DNA of 64,000 bases from contig VXAU01000691.1 of NCBI GenBank assembly GCA_013399695.1, positions 558,001-622,000 of the forward strand. Direction: 5' to 3'. The position numbers were made by a program, and so were the translations under genes. Within the stretch, counting starts at the first letter, position 1, and the number at the start of each line of letters is the position of its first letter. The notes beneath the pieces are model-generated. The model did not search any database. It saw nothing but the letters and a program-made list of their open reading frames with translations, and was not told the origin of the DNA. The stretch comes from Formicarius rufipectus (taxonomy: Eukaryota > Chordata > Aves > Passeriformes > Formicariidae). This document shows, piece by piece, positions 1-12,705 of this stretch.

Positions 1-1605
1 CGTGCCTGGGAAATTATTTCTTTGGTGACAGCTTTTTAATTGTATCTGTGATCTCTGCAGGTGAAAGCCTAAGTATATGTGGTTTTCAGAAACTGCATAT
101 TGAGGCAAAGTTGAATGTGTTCAGTAATTGTTATTTCTGGGATTTTTGTAATGCTTTAATAAGACAAAGTTATACCTGAAGTTAATACTTACTTTTCTGT
201 GTGAGATTGAATATGTAATCTAGCAATAAATTCTCTTATGTCATTCCAAGATAGGAAGATTCCTGCATTTATCAAAAGTTTGGGGGGCTTGAGAAGAGAA
301 AGATCTTCTCTTGAGACTTCCATCATTGCCCTACTCAGGCTCAAAACAACGTTTCACAGCTCTTAAACCCAAGGAAGGGGAGTTATAATTAGTAATGTTC
401 ACTGAAGGCTTTCAAAGCCTCTGTTACAGCTGAGAATGCTCCAAGGGTTAGGGAGGGCAAGGTCAGAGTTTCCAGCATTGTGATCCTGTTAGTCCAGAGC
501 ACTTCAATTAATCTGTGCTGCGTTAAAGCCAAGTTGACCCCAGTGCTCAGAAATGGTGCCGAGGGCTCAAGAGGCAGCCCCTGCAATGCACTGGGACCTC
601 CCTGATAGTGCTCCCTGTGCTTGTGGAGTGCTCTGGCTGCAGCTGCCCCATCGTGCCTTTGAGGACAACCTGAAGTTCTGATTGTTCTGTTCCTGGCTAG
701 AGAGTCACAACACCAGATATACTCTTTCCTACTAAGCAACCTGGCTTGAGTCTCTCTGGAAATCAAAATCCATGTATCTTGCTAGACTTAGAAAGATTTA
801 TATTTGAACATAATAATGTTCTTGATTTGGTGTAAGCTCCTCAATCCTTCCTTATCCCAAAGAAGGATTCATTTCAGTAATGAAGGAAATTATCTCCGTA
901 TATAATTGTAATTTTTTTTTGTATTTCTTTGACTCAAAGGCACATTATAAGTGCAAAATAGAAATTTAATATTTTGATATAAAGTGACAATTACAAAGGA
1001 AAGTTATTAAGCTTCTATCCATCTGAATTCTGGCAAAACCTTTGGTGCATTATGGTCATATTCTCTGCCTGCAGCTGTGCTGTAGAGGCCAGACAGCTCT
1101 GCAAAGCATCACATTTTACACACTCTTTTAACTGTGATGCTGCATGAAACTGAGCTACAATTACATTATGAAGACAGGCTCTTCTGCATTCATCTGGAGT
1201 GGAGGAGTAGGAAGCTTCCAAACTCGAAAAAAAACTGAGTTTAAATACTCTTGCTTGTAAGGGTGACCATGACCCCTCCCCTTCTCAGCATTGCAACACA
1301 CCTTTACCGTCAGACATTTGTAGTGTGGCAAAGAGAGTCTCCTTTACTACAATAACCAGTTGTCACTCGGTGTGGCCATTGCAGTTTGCTGCCTTTAGGA
1401 TTTATTTGTTGTGTCTCTCATGTCAAAATGTGTCTTCAGGTACTGTCAGCTCGTAATATCAAGGTCACACCATTCCACCTGTTCTAGACGGATGCTCTTT
1501 GCCTTGGACATGTCTCCAGGCTCTCACCTCTGGTACAGGCTGTTCTGTGTGGGTTGCTTAAGGAAACACCTCTCGTAGCAAACAGCTGCCTCATCTCAAG
1601 ACTTT
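1..1605. other. Unique A+T-rich non-coding DNA
   Basis: I see no recognisable gene or transposon here. Open frames are short and lack protein character. An exon-like segment on the minus strand (193-287) has a pyrimidine-rich acceptor on its right and a GTAAGT donor on its left, but only 31 open codons, so it is not called. The stretch ends at the CR1-like tail of the SINE. Confidence 0.6.
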
Positions 1606-1715
1606 CACAGAATATTCCAAGGTGGAAGGGACCCACGAGGACCCTTGAGATCAACTCATCAAACCCCCAATCCTGGCATTACTAGCACTGTGCTCTAACC
1701 GACTGAGACTTGGTT
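1606..1715 (-). mobile_element. tRNA-Ile-derived SINE with CR1-like tail (TguSINE1-like)
   Basis: Read on the minus strand, the right part resembles a tRNA-Ile gene: a CTCAG(T/C)(T/C)GGTTAGAGC-like A-box segment (complement of about 1694-1708), a GTGCTA(A/G)TAA(T/C)GCCA-like anticodon region (about 1675-1690) and a GGGTTTGAT B-box relic (about 1658-1666). It then runs into a tail (1606-1650) with the GGGTCC-CTTCCA-CCTTGG-A-ATATTCTGTG pattern of avian CR1 3' ends. A tRNA head plus a LINE 3' tail is the classic SINE architecture, and a tRNA-Ile/CR1 combination is known from zebra finch as TguSINE1. The B box has diverged (TTTGAT in place of TTCGAA/T), so the copy is probably old and not transcribed by Pol III. 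The subfamily name is from memory, not from an alignment. Confidence 0.72.
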
Positions 1716-4700
1716 ATGGCAATGGCTTTCCAACATTCCTGTCTTGGCAAATGCCTTGTGCCTGTTCCGGTGACATCTCTGTCAAGCTGGTCTTCCATGT
1801 ATCCTAATGTTTGCAACACCTTAGTATTGGCCTTGTTTTACTGCAGCCTTCTGACTGTGACAAGAGCAAAAAACTACATCCCATGCTCATCAAAATTGTG
1901 CTTTCCCATATCTGCCTCTTTCTAATTATTCATTGCCCTTTTTTAATTAGACTGGAGGATCTTTGCCTCAACAGTGATTCATCTCACTGACATCATACCT
2001 TTGTCAATGAATGATAGGACAAAAATTATGGGAAAAGATTTATAAGTGAATTTGCTGAATGAAGAGATGAACAAAATTATTCCTTGCTTACTGTTTACCA
2101 TATCCTAAAAAAAAAATAAAATAAAATACAGATTAAACCACTAAGCTTGGTTACTGAGCTAATCACATAGGTCAAGTTCAGCTGTGTGCCTTTTGTTATA
2201 ATCAGGAGATTATTAGAATACAGCAGATTTTCAATGCAACGTCAGGGACTCACTGAGCCATGAAATAGAGCTTGTCAAGCCCTGGCCATGCTCTGCTTCC
2301 ACTGCTCATGGCTCTGGTGTGTGTGAATCCCAGCACCGGATTCTTGCTTGGGCTGGGGGGTTGAGTGGGAGCAGGTTCTTGCCTATAAATCTGCAAACTG
2401 TGCTAATCCATAGTCTTACTCTGACCTCTTGGCTCTGTGCTTTTTGGATTCTGCAGTCACATAAGTACCTTTTTGTCTCAAGGGTCTCCAAACATAAGGC
2501 ACTATTTTTTTAGTTGGATTTAAAGAGTATATTTCCTTCTACTACTTTTCTATTGTCACTTGTTTCTGGAAACTCCTTAAAATCAGAGATTTCCCATCAG
2601 CCAAGAGTGGCAGGCCTTTGCACAAAGGTGTCTGTCTCTTCTCACCTAAATATGATTTATAATCTAAGCTTATAAACATAAGGCCACCACATGAAGGAGA
2701 AATTAAGCTTGATATTACATGAAAAGGACAAGTGTGTCTTAAACAGAAAAAATTATCTTACATAAGTAGTTTTGTGACTTCTTTTGAGAAGGTCAATTCT
2801 CAGCAAAAGCTACAATAGCTTTGCTGGAGAAGGAAGGACACACAACTCCTATGCACCTATTTTTTTCCACTGGAAGTTCAAGGCTTTGCTTTTTCTACTT
2901 CCATGGCTAGTTGCACCAGCTGAAGTCGGTATTTATTTACAAAATCTGTCAGGAAATTGATTCTGATCAGGACAAAAGACACCAACTGTTTAATCCTGTG
3001 TCCCATCCCATCATGTCTCTGAGGTCTGTGGCTGTGCTTGTATCCCAGTGCAGGATTTCTGGTTTTATCTAAAGCAGCACATTGCTCATTTTCTTGCTGG
3101 GTATGGTTGCCTCTGTATAAGAATATTATCAGTATAGGACATGCTTTTTGTGGCTGTTCTGGGGCTCATCTGCTGCTTCCACGCACATGTTTCTATTCAC
3201 ACTTCATTTGTGCCCATCTTTGTGCTTCCATTACGAGTCTTTCAAACAACATTTAAGCAAAATGCAGAAGTGAGCAGATTAAATTGCATTAACAGATTAA
3301 CAGTGTTAAATTGGTTATATACCAGCCCTGAGATACCACCAGTTTTATAGAAATTGCCCTCCAGAACACAGTAACTATGAACTGAGCTCAATATGTGCCT
3401 CTTCCTACCCAGCCTGTGGCCTATTGCAGTTTTGCTTTTCTTTTCCTCCCACAGTTGCCATTTATCCTCTAAACGTTAAAGTCCCAGCTGCTTTTTGCCT
3501 ATATGTCTATCATAACTTGATGATGAAGACTTCTGAAAGACATGGAGACTTCTGGAAAACAGTTATCCAAGTGGTAGTTAAAAGGTAGTGCATGAGTTCA
3601 TCTTCCTGCATTGCTACTCCATTTACCTATGACATTCTTAAGCTTGCTGCATTATCTGTGAGGAAGTAAGCTAACTTAATTGCAAAGTCAATGTTAAATG
3701 AATTTACAAGTCATGCACACTTTGCACAAGTATCTTCTTCCATGAACTTGAATTGTCACGTTAATTCAGTTTTCTCCTAAAGGGCTTTGAGAGTAATAAT
3801 CTGATTTTCTCATCTAGTTTCACATGTAGCAGAGAAACAGAGATGAGGAACTACTGGCCTTGAGCATAAAATCCTTTAAATGCATGGCAGTATTTTAGAA
3901 GTCTTAATATATAATGATCTCAATGTTTTCTTTTGAAAAATGCACTCAGAATGAGTACCTGAAAAATACGCTGCATAATAAAATATGAAGTGATTGCCGT
4001 GAAAATAACTTAAAGATGATTTTTGACCTTTGACTCATGCTCTGTACTGAACATTCTTCTCACAAATTAGTTTCCAAGTGGACTTTGGTGCCAGTAAATA
4101 AGGAGTCTTTGAGATGGCTAGAAGTCAGCAAAGTTCTCTTCCTAGGAATAAAGAACACTTTTTCACACCATCCCCTCCATCCCCCAGACTTCTTCTGGAA
4201 GCAATCTGCAGCTCCAGTGGATAACCCACTCGAATTTGGACAGGCAATCAGTCATAGGTCTGTCTGAATGCCCAAGGGGAATGATGTGCTCCTTAGTTAT
4301 ATGAAGAAGAGAGTATCAAATAAAAATATTCCAGAAGCTTTTCAGTTAACATAGTTTAGTAATAACAGGAGTAAAGTGTCTGGTTCTGCTGTGTATTTGA
4401 TAAGGGACACAGTGACAGAAATTTGTGCAGGAGGAGGTATCCTGTCAAACAGGTTTCTGTTGCAGAGGTGCTGGACTTTTTCAATGTGACTTATTGCTCT
4501 AGTGATGCCCTTGCAACTCAGAAAGGCCACTATGTGGTTTGTAAGGCCAACAAATTGAGTCTGAACATCAGCTGTGCTGGAGACAAAGCTGGCTCTCATG
4601 CAGCGTGTGTAAACTGAGATTTCTGAGGGAGCTTACAGCATTGGGCACAGTGTTTGGTAGCACAGTGCAGAAATAAGTGTGCTCAAAAACCAGATCAGAA

Positions 4701-4973
4701 CTTAAGGGATTAGGTGTGTCTAAATTCATATTTGTGACTGTAAGGAGATGGTATATCTGTGAAGTTTTCATGCATGGTACAAAACAGGTTCTTCCTAGCA
4801 TCTTTATCTCTTGCTAAATGCTGAATAAGCCAGCACTGGAACAATCTTCTAAAACATTTGGTAGTTCTTCAGCAATAAATTAAAAAAGAAGAATAATGTA
4901 TCTCCTTTGAAATGTTTTGGTCAAGGAGAAATGAAGTCAAGAAAATCATTAAGTTTGAGTTAATCTGGAGGCT
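1716..4973. other. Unique non-coding DNA
   Basis: Nothing is recognised with confidence. At 4464-4465 a pyrimidine-rich acceptor is followed by an open frame to a stop at 4615-4617, giving about 50 cysteine- and serine-containing codons. It has no family signature and no partner exon, so it is left uncalled. No known repeat was seen. Confidence 0.55.
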
Positions 4974-5001
4974 CTTAGATACCATAATCATGGTATCTAA
5001 G
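4974..5001. repeat. Perfect 12-bp inverted repeat, 4-nt loop
   Basis: The arm CTTAGATACCAT (4974-4985) and its exact reverse complement (4990-5001) flank the loop AATC. It is one of two perfect short-loop hairpins within about 200 bp. The stem is too short for a typical pre-miRNA. Confidence 0.9.
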
Positions 5002-5147
5002 TCCTGTCTGAATTTAAAAAGTTTGACTCAAGCATACTTGAAGATGTTGTCCTTCCACACCACTTACCATAGAGAAGTCAGTAGGATTTCAGTTTGAAGG
5101 GGAATAAATTGTCTTCTGACCATAGCTGTGTGTTGGGAGAAAAGTGA

Positions 5148-5177
5148 AACAAAACACACTGAAAAGTGTGTTTTGTT
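5148..5177. repeat. Perfect 13-bp inverted repeat with GAAA tetraloop
   Basis: The left arm AACAAAACACACT (5148-5160) and its exact reverse complement (5165-5177) flank GAAA, a GNRA-type tetraloop if transcribed on the plus strand. Part of the right arm is repeated directly: GTGTTTTGTTAC occurs at 5168-5179 and again at 5191-5202. Confidence 0.9.
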
Positions 5178-5202
5178 ACGTGGAGGGGAAGTGTTTTGTT
5201 AC

Positions 5203-7500
5203 ATGCAGGGAGTCTTCTGGTTCTGGACAATAAACTGAAATGATTCCCTGAAAACTGTTGTATTGAGAGACTTCCTTTCCTGGTGTTTTAGTGTGGTAAT
5301 AACAGGCAGGATGGATGTGCAGATTTCCTTCTCTTTTGTGATAAGGAACACACTTCTGTGGTAGAAATGTCGAGGAGAATGACTCTCCAAGTTTCCATGG
5401 GTCAGCCTTATCTTTATTTTTATTTAATTTGACATTTAAATAGTAATGCTGTTTAAGTGCAGAATTTTCTTAGCAATGCCAAAGACATGCCTATGAAGAC
5501 CCAGTATCTCTTTTCAGACATGCACCTTATAGATGCCATGATCTTAATTCTGACTGAGATTCTGTTTCTTTAAAATAAATAAATAATGAAGTCTACTGCC
5601 CTTGTGTCTGTCTCTTCCGGCCTTTTCTGGGTAATAAAGAGTACTATAAATGATAGCTGAATCTGGTAATTAGACAAGACTTCTCTGTTCTGTCCTGGTT
5701 TTTTTTTTTGCTGTAATGCATTTTGTCTGTTTACTGGCTTGAGGTCCCTTCCCCCTGTGAGACTTATCTTTTTAATGGCAGTCATTTTTAACATGCACAA
5801 TTTTTCTGTAAGCACGACATTCACTATCTCTATAATAACAATCATTTGGCTTATGATTTAAACCATTACAGCACTGTACCATGCTGTGAGACTCAAATGC
5901 TGGCTTCACTTTTACATTGTTTACTTTCCTATCAGCATGTTGACAGTTCATAACTCTTGGCTACTTCCACATTGACTGTAATTTCTGTAAAGCTTTAGAG
6001 GAAATAACGAGCTGCATCAGACAATTGTTTTTTGGATTACTTGCCTAAGCATGCTGTAAGCTTGGTATCAAGATGCTGAGCTAGATAGTCACTTCACCAT
6101 GGCATGAATTTCATATAGGTATAGCATCACTCTTAAAAACATATCTGAAGAGTAATAGGCAAAGACAAATGAAAACCTTTTTAACAACATAAAGACAAGA
6201 TGGAATATATTAAGTACTAAACTAATACACCAACTGTTGCCTGGGCAATATTTTCTCCTCGCTGTACCCCCTCCCCCTCTCCCTCATTTGAGGGACATTT
6301 GGCTTGAAGATTTATCCATGGTGGCCTGTGTGAGTGGAAAAACCCTCCTGTTTTACAGGTGATGGTTTTGTTGCAATTAATGGAGTTCATTTTGATTATC
6401 TAATGGATCTACAGAGCTCTTTGCTCCTTGCAATCATTTTACCTGTTTGTCTTGCTCTTCAGTTTTCCAGCTGAATGTCTGTAGCCAACACAGCCAGAAG
6501 GAACATGAGAAGGTATCCTGGAAACTTAGCACAGGGACTCTTCAATATGAACAAGTGACTGGAGGGTTGTTTTTAAAGTGGTTTACAACTTGGATAAATT
6601 GAGTGGAGTTTTTTACAGCTGTTTCTCCAGTCATGTCTCTGCCATGGGATTCTGAGACATTTTGAGTCCTGTCCTGTCTCAAAAAAAAGATCCAAAGAAT
6701 TTTTTTACATGGAAAGGAATTGTTTTTTTAAAGATATCCAGCCTGAGGTTTACATACATTTAACTTGGGCAACGTGTTATGAGGCAGCTTATGGTCTGCA
6801 CATTTTAATCTTATTGAGCCCTCCCTAAAAAATACATAATAATATTCTGGTCCTCTATATATGAGCGTGTAAGTGTTGGCAGATATATTAAACCCAAAGA
6901 TTTTTGTTGTACTCATTTTTCCATGCTCTTTTATTTCTTTTCATAATTAGAGTTCATTTCTTTTGTAGCAACAGTTTTGTTATTAAAATGGAAAGTAGAG
7001 TGAGGGAGAAGTTTGTGTCTTAAAGATGATTGAAGCTGCCTGTCATAGGCAGTGCAGAGCTTTATGCAAAGATAAATTTGTTTAATAAGAATCTCATTTT
7101 CTGGGCTTTAATACTAATGAGCTGGAGAACTTATTCTTTCAGATACAACTAATGGCTTAGGAGTGTGTTACACTATACACGAGTACACTGTTATCTTGTT
7201 GCAAATTGTGCTACATGTTTGACTTGCTTATATTTAAGATTTTCAGGAATTGTGTGATTATGCTCTTTTAAAGAAAATGTTTGCAGAAAATGTTTGCAGT
7301 GCATTTAGTTGTAGGTAAAAAGCTTGAAACCATGTTTAATTTTCAAGGCTTGATACATAGAGAAGTCAGAAATATTTCAAAATGGCATTTAATGACTCTT
7401 ATGTGGGGAAATTGACTGCAAGTTTCTGAGTGACTGGACCTGCAGCCTATTTTTGCATGTGCCAAGTCTTGTTCCTAATGCACAGGCACATCCCTGCACC
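5203..7500. other. Unique A+T-rich non-coding DNA
   Basis: No gene or transposon is recognised. A 13-bp tandem duplication, AGAAAATGTTTGC twice, lies at 7272-7297. Open frames are under about 90 codons and lack supporting splice or protein features. Confidence 0.55.
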
Positions 7501-8112
7501 TTGTGGGGGTGAGCAGGGGCAATGTGGGGGGACTTCCACTCACCTTTGTTACATCACCTCTTGTGCACCTTGAGGGCAACGTGTCCATTCTCTGTGCCTG
7601 CAGATGAAAATGTTTGTTCCCCCCCCCCTCCCCCCCGCAATTTCTTATCTTACTTCTAAGTGTCTAGTGAGTTTGTACAATCTAAATTGATTTTAGAGAA
7701 TATCTGGTACCATTTTATAATCTGGACCATTCTAGTTTGGAAATATTTTTAAACTCTGCTTCCCATTTGTCCTGTATTTTAGTATCCAAGTTCACATTCT
7801 TGTAAAAGTAAGTGGGTAGGAGGAGAGTAGAGGAGAAATTATTCTTGAAACATTCTTCCTTCATTTGAGGCTTGCCTTTGCTTCTCATCTTGAAATTAGA
7901 ATTGATGGACAGGGAATAATTCGTGTTAATGCAGCTGTTACTCAGTTTGAAAGATATCTAACGGGAAGAAAGTGCTCTTAGCTGGGGAACAAAGGGTGAC
8001 AAATGTCATTCGGCACATCAAGTTTTTCCAACGCTGCCCCTGAAGCAGAGGATACATTAGCTTAAAAAAGAAGAGGGGGGGGGGAAAAACAACAAAAAAA
8101 GAAAGAAAAAGA
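7501..8112. repeat. Homopolymer and purine/pyrimidine-rich low-complexity blocks
   Basis: A G-rich patch (about 7503-7531) holds three runs of four to six G. A C-run interrupted by one T covers 7619-7636. A purine tract (about 8063-8112) contains ten consecutive G followed by A-rich sequence. Unique sequence lies between these blocks. Confidence 0.8.
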
Positions 8113-11100
8113 GCATTTGAACCAGTACAGTGTCAATATGCTCGAACAGTCTCCTAAACCTCTTGTCATCTGTGATAAGGACATCAATAATAGTCATTGT
8201 CAACCTTCATTAAGCTCAGATCATCCATTTTTATGTCCCTCAGGATGTTTTTCATTGATATTTTCCCTGGAAAGAGAAAAGGCCCTACATCAAACTAGTG
8301 TATAAAACTTGATTCCTTTCCTCAGGGCTCTTAGTACAAGAGAAACAAATTATTTTAATTACTCTTTTTCTGTTTGGAAATTTTTTTTAATTATTTGTTT
8401 TGGTTTTTTTTTCAGTTGGTTTTTCTTCTGAGTTCCTCTCGGGTGCTTAACCTGTTTCTAGATGCAGAAGAGCTCTTGCTTGTTAATCCATGTAATAAAG
8501 CCAAGAAAAAGGGAATGGAAGTTGTTGAGAAAATTAGATTCATGTTTTCCCTTCTCTAGGGATTTGTCTCAACACTGTTGCTGATACTCCTTTGTGTGCA
8601 CATGCCTAGAATTCAGGGTTTATATTCTTGTTAGCTCTTGCAGGTTGAGTTACCAACGACCAGAACCACCTGACTTCTTTAGGACTTCTTTAGAAAAGAA
8701 CGCCAACAGGATAGAATTCCTGGCCATGGGTTGAATCTGAAGCCTTTGCAAACACAGGAGGGGTAGATGTTTTGGAGGACGGATGTTGGTATGTTCAGAA
8801 CTAAGTGATTTAGCTCACTTATTTGACTTTTTCTGAAGAAGGAAATTATTTCTGAATTCATTGTGTTGCTCTGTTTCAGTGCTCTCAGCAGTTCTTTCCA
8901 ATGGGAGAAAATACCCACCGTGTCAGAGGAGGAAGGCTCATACACCCAGCATTGCTACAAAGGGCAAGGAATTGTATATGTGAAGTATTAGGAGCCCATG
9001 CCTTGAATTGTTGATTCTTTTGCAATTATTTCCTACAAAATGAATTATTTTCTCAGACCTGGTTAGAGATTTTGCCTAGAAATAGGGAAATATTCTCACA
9101 GGAAGGGGAAAAAAAAAAATTAAAAATTGGAAATCCCAAAAATACTTTGATGTGCAAGCAGGCTGTTAAAAATTGAAACGAGATACTAGGTCCAAAGACA
9201 CCCTTCATATTTTGTGTTAATATATATTTTTTTAAAATCTAACATTCAGAATATCAAACCTTTCTTTTGCAGAACTCTGTAACTTATTATTTAAATCTTA
9301 TATAACTTTCACAAGTGATTGGGTGATGCTACACTGACAGCACTGCCTCTATGTACCCACAACTTGAGCACATTCAGTAAAAAACAAATTATAGCACAAA
9401 ATAGAAACAGGTCTCTTACAAAATCCCTGGAACTGGATGTCATTTTCTGCTTTCAATTAGATCTACCAGAAAAAAACCATCCTTTTTTTTCCCCTCACTC
9501 TAACTTGTCCAGCTGAGCCGAATTGCATGTTCAGGTTCAGTTAACAATGCAACTGATGGTAAAGCTTGTTAAAGAACTGAGTGTGCTTCCAGCCTGCCCA
9601 CAAATAAGTCTATTCACAAAGTCTCATAAATCAGAAATGAGTTTCCAACAAACCCAGAGTGACCTCTTTCAAATGTGAATGGCTGCAAAGTTTGTGTAAT
9701 TTTCATTATCTTCGGGGGATACCTGACATCCTGTGATCATATCTTTGTGTGCCTGGCGAAGAATTTGGTGAGTAAAAAGACAACTCTGCTAAATGTAGGA
9801 GCTGGGATACATGAAGCAGTCCTTCTCTAAGAACATGCAACCATGGAGCTCCATATATTAACTATTTTATTTGTTCCTTTTTTTTGGTGAGTTTGGGCTT
9901 TTTAATGGATTTTGATCAACCAATCCCACTCGAAGTTTCATTAGTGCAGTGTTTGCAGAGCTCAGGAAATTTCTTTCTCCTGTGCCACTTTCAAGAGACT
10001 CTTCAGGTGGTGAATGTACTCATCATCCTTCTTTTGTCAGTGGTACGGGACTTCATTACAGTGTGCAAGGCACTTAAAAGGGCAGTGCCTGCTGTGTGAG
10101 AGACCTGCGCTGCTTATGAGAGAAGGTACCCTATGGTGTCATTATGAGCTGTCAATGCAATTGTACCTCAGGCCATTCCCACAACATCTCTAATTCTGTT
10201 CCCCTCTGACCCTTTTCATGGCAGAAAGTGGTAGAATTGTGCAGTTGTGTCTTTGAAAAGTGGTGTAGAGCCTGGCACAATAGATCCCTTATAATATCAC
10301 ACGGTATATTGAGCTAGACCCAGAGAGATTTTGAAAGAGAGGAAATTACGCTGATCATCAGATGGGGCAGTTAAGTCTTATCTTCAGACTTAAAAATAAA
10401 ACATCGTATTTGTGTTGTTTGTTGTTTTTTTTTTTCCCTCCATTGCAAACCACTCTGAAAAATGATGTAGAAAATCATGAAAATGCCTGCCTGAAAATAC
10501 ACAATATTTTTAAAAACAGCTCTATTCCAATGATTCTGTGTGAGCCTTTCTAAGACCAGGGTACTGTCTGCTCCAAATCCTCTGCAAGGACTCCACTCTC
10601 TGAAGCAACTTAGATGTCTCTGGCAACAAAGTAGTGCAAAACTCTAAGAATTTCTTGTGTGTGAGGAAATTGGAAAAACAATATTGTTCTCTGATCTGGC
10701 TTATAATTAACAGAAACCTGATATTTTTTTCTTAGAGTGGTGTATGTGGCATGCCCTTACTCATCCCCAGTGTGACCCCACAGTCTCCACTCATCATCAG
10801 ACCCATGTGTTGGGTTACTGTGACATCTGGTCACATCTTCCAGCTGTTGCAGAGGAGGGATGGAGTCCAAGGTGTCTGAGAGGAGGGAGGACCACTGCAG
10901 CATCCTGCTATGTGCTAGTTTGGGGATGACAGGCAAGAAGATGAATCCTGAATTTATATGCAGGTAAGCACTTTTCTTCCTCATCTCACTTTTATACTTG
11001 GCTAAATCCAGACTTAGTGCCTGATTTTCTTCTTGTTCTATAGTAGTGAGGCCACGTAGTCTAGAAAATCTTGAATCGATTTACTGCTTTTTCCTCTGTC

Positions 11101-12369
11101 TACTCCAATTTAAAGCTGCAGTTCCTGAGAGCAGGCACAAGGATCTCAAAGAAAAGTTATGTTCACCTCTTGGCTTTCTGTTGTAAGCACAATATTCAGA
11201 GTGTTTGTGCCATATTAATGTGCAGCTCATAATTGTTAATATTGCCAGTGATTTACTGATGAGCCTCTTAACTTTAAGCAGTGCTGTGACTCAATCCCTT
11301 TCCCTGTAGCATTAAGAACTAATTTGACAGTTGCTACAGGCAAAGCTGCAAGATGACTCAGATTGTCAAATGTCCTTTGTCCTCACAAATGCAAAATCCT
11401 CCAGCCAAGTTTCAACTGCAATTCCATTTTATTCTAATTTATTGTTCATTTCTCTTCTTGCCACAGCAGCTCCCTAACAAGTCCGTACATCATGACTTAA
11501 ATGCTTGCTCACAAAGGACTGTTGTCAGTCACTGGCACAGACCATCAAGCAGGAAGAATGTCTGATCAAACACACTTTGAAAGCTCTGCCACAACAATGG
11601 GGGAAAAGCTGAGTCGCACTGGGGGAAGGGAAGGGCTAAACAGGACTTATTTGTATCAAGCAGATAAGATTATTTTAAATAGGCCTAAGTCTCTGAAAAT
11701 CAAGTGGAATTAATTCACTTCTAGACACTGCTTAGAATGCATATTTTTTTAAAGGACTGATTATAATGCAAGTGGTGGAAATACTAAAATACTAATGCCA
11801 GTGAGCCCAGCAAAAGCAAACCATCAGACCATTCAGACCTTCCTGGGGCTGCAAAGAACCTTGGACTCAGCCTGGGAATTACTAAAAATAAAATGAGGAA
11901 TAATTGCTCTGAGGGTGAATCACTCCTGGGTCATCTGTATTAACAGTAATAAGAGCATTTTAAATAATCATATTCTTTAATGCATCTTCTTGAGTCATAA
12001 TCTTGATTTTATTTATTTTAAAATGCCCACAAGAAGAGAGCATCTGTGGTTCAGTTTTACAAACAATATGTTTGCTTTTAATTTATTCTAAAATATAATT
12101 GCTCTTTACATAGTGTATCAAAGACTCCATCAGTTCAAGAGGTAAATGGCACAAAGGAATTGATCAATTTTAAATTCAAAATACTAAAATAGATTTTTTC
12201 ATTTTGTGTACCTCCGATGAAAGTAATTAGATTTTTTTTTTTTGGTTATCTGAGAGGAATTTGACGACAGTGTATAGCCTTGAACTTCCCCTGATCCCTG
12301 CACTGTTGCTGCATACAAATCAATAACACACTTCACTTGCAAGAGTTTATGTCCTTGTCAGATCAAAAT
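8113..12369. other. Unique non-coding DNA with one possible non-coding exon
   Basis: No gene is recognised. At 10736-10963 a TTTTTTCTTAG acceptor and a CAG/GTAAGC donor bound a 228-nt G+C-richer segment that is closed in all three frames, so if spliced it would be a non-coding exon. A poly-T acceptor near 8417 is followed by an open frame to 8559 with no known similarity. Poly-A and poly-T runs are scattered through the stretch. Confidence 0.5.
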
Positions 12370-12705
12370 TCTGGTCACTCAGGGCTGTCACTCTGAAGGT
12401 GAGCTTTGCACATCTCCCTGGATTTCTTCCTCTCCCCTGGTGGGGCTGGGAATGGGAGGGGGAGGAAAGCAGCAATGGTTGTGGGATTCTCTGCCAACCC
12501 TTCCTCATCCCAAATCTTAAAAAAAACCCCCAGTGTCTTTCTCACAAATAGGAAAAGATTGCACTCCCTGCAGAGTTTCTGGAATGACACTCCTCAGGGG
12601 CCGTCTGGCTTGGGTTGGGCAGCAGGAGCAGCTGGCTGGGATTCAGTGGCACTGAACAGGCTCCGGGCACTGAGGGAGGACACTAAAAGGGACAACAAGA
12701 TGTGA
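12370..12705. other. Small G+C-rich island
   Basis: This 336-bp stretch is clearly richer in G+C than its flanks and carries a 99-codon plus-strand frame (12406-12705) that opens at TTG, not ATG. No family resemblance was seen. It may be an old, unrecognised transposon remnant. The G-quadruplex motif at 12442-12462 lies inside it. Confidence 0.45.
12442..12462 (+). other. Putative G-quadruplex motif
   Basis: Four G-runs are separated by loops of 2, 3 and 1 nt: GGGG-CT-GGG-AAT-GGG-A-GGGGG. This fits the canonical G3+N1-7 pattern on the plus strand. It is a sequence motif only; folding is inferred. Confidence 0.7.

Noticed and set aside
193..287. Minus-strand exon-like segment with GTAAGT donor and TCTTTCTCTTCTCAAG acceptor
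   Set aside because: Only 31 open codons, no partner exon of matching phase and no recognisable peptide; such pseudo-exons are frequent.
4466..4617. Terminal-exon-like frame after a TTTCTGTTGCAG acceptor
   Set aside because: Short, Cys/Ser-rich, no partner exon, no poly(A) context that decides it.
8374..8559. 61-codon frame crossing a poly-T acceptor-like site
   Set aside because: Low-complexity T-rich start, no donor and no family; chance is sufficient.
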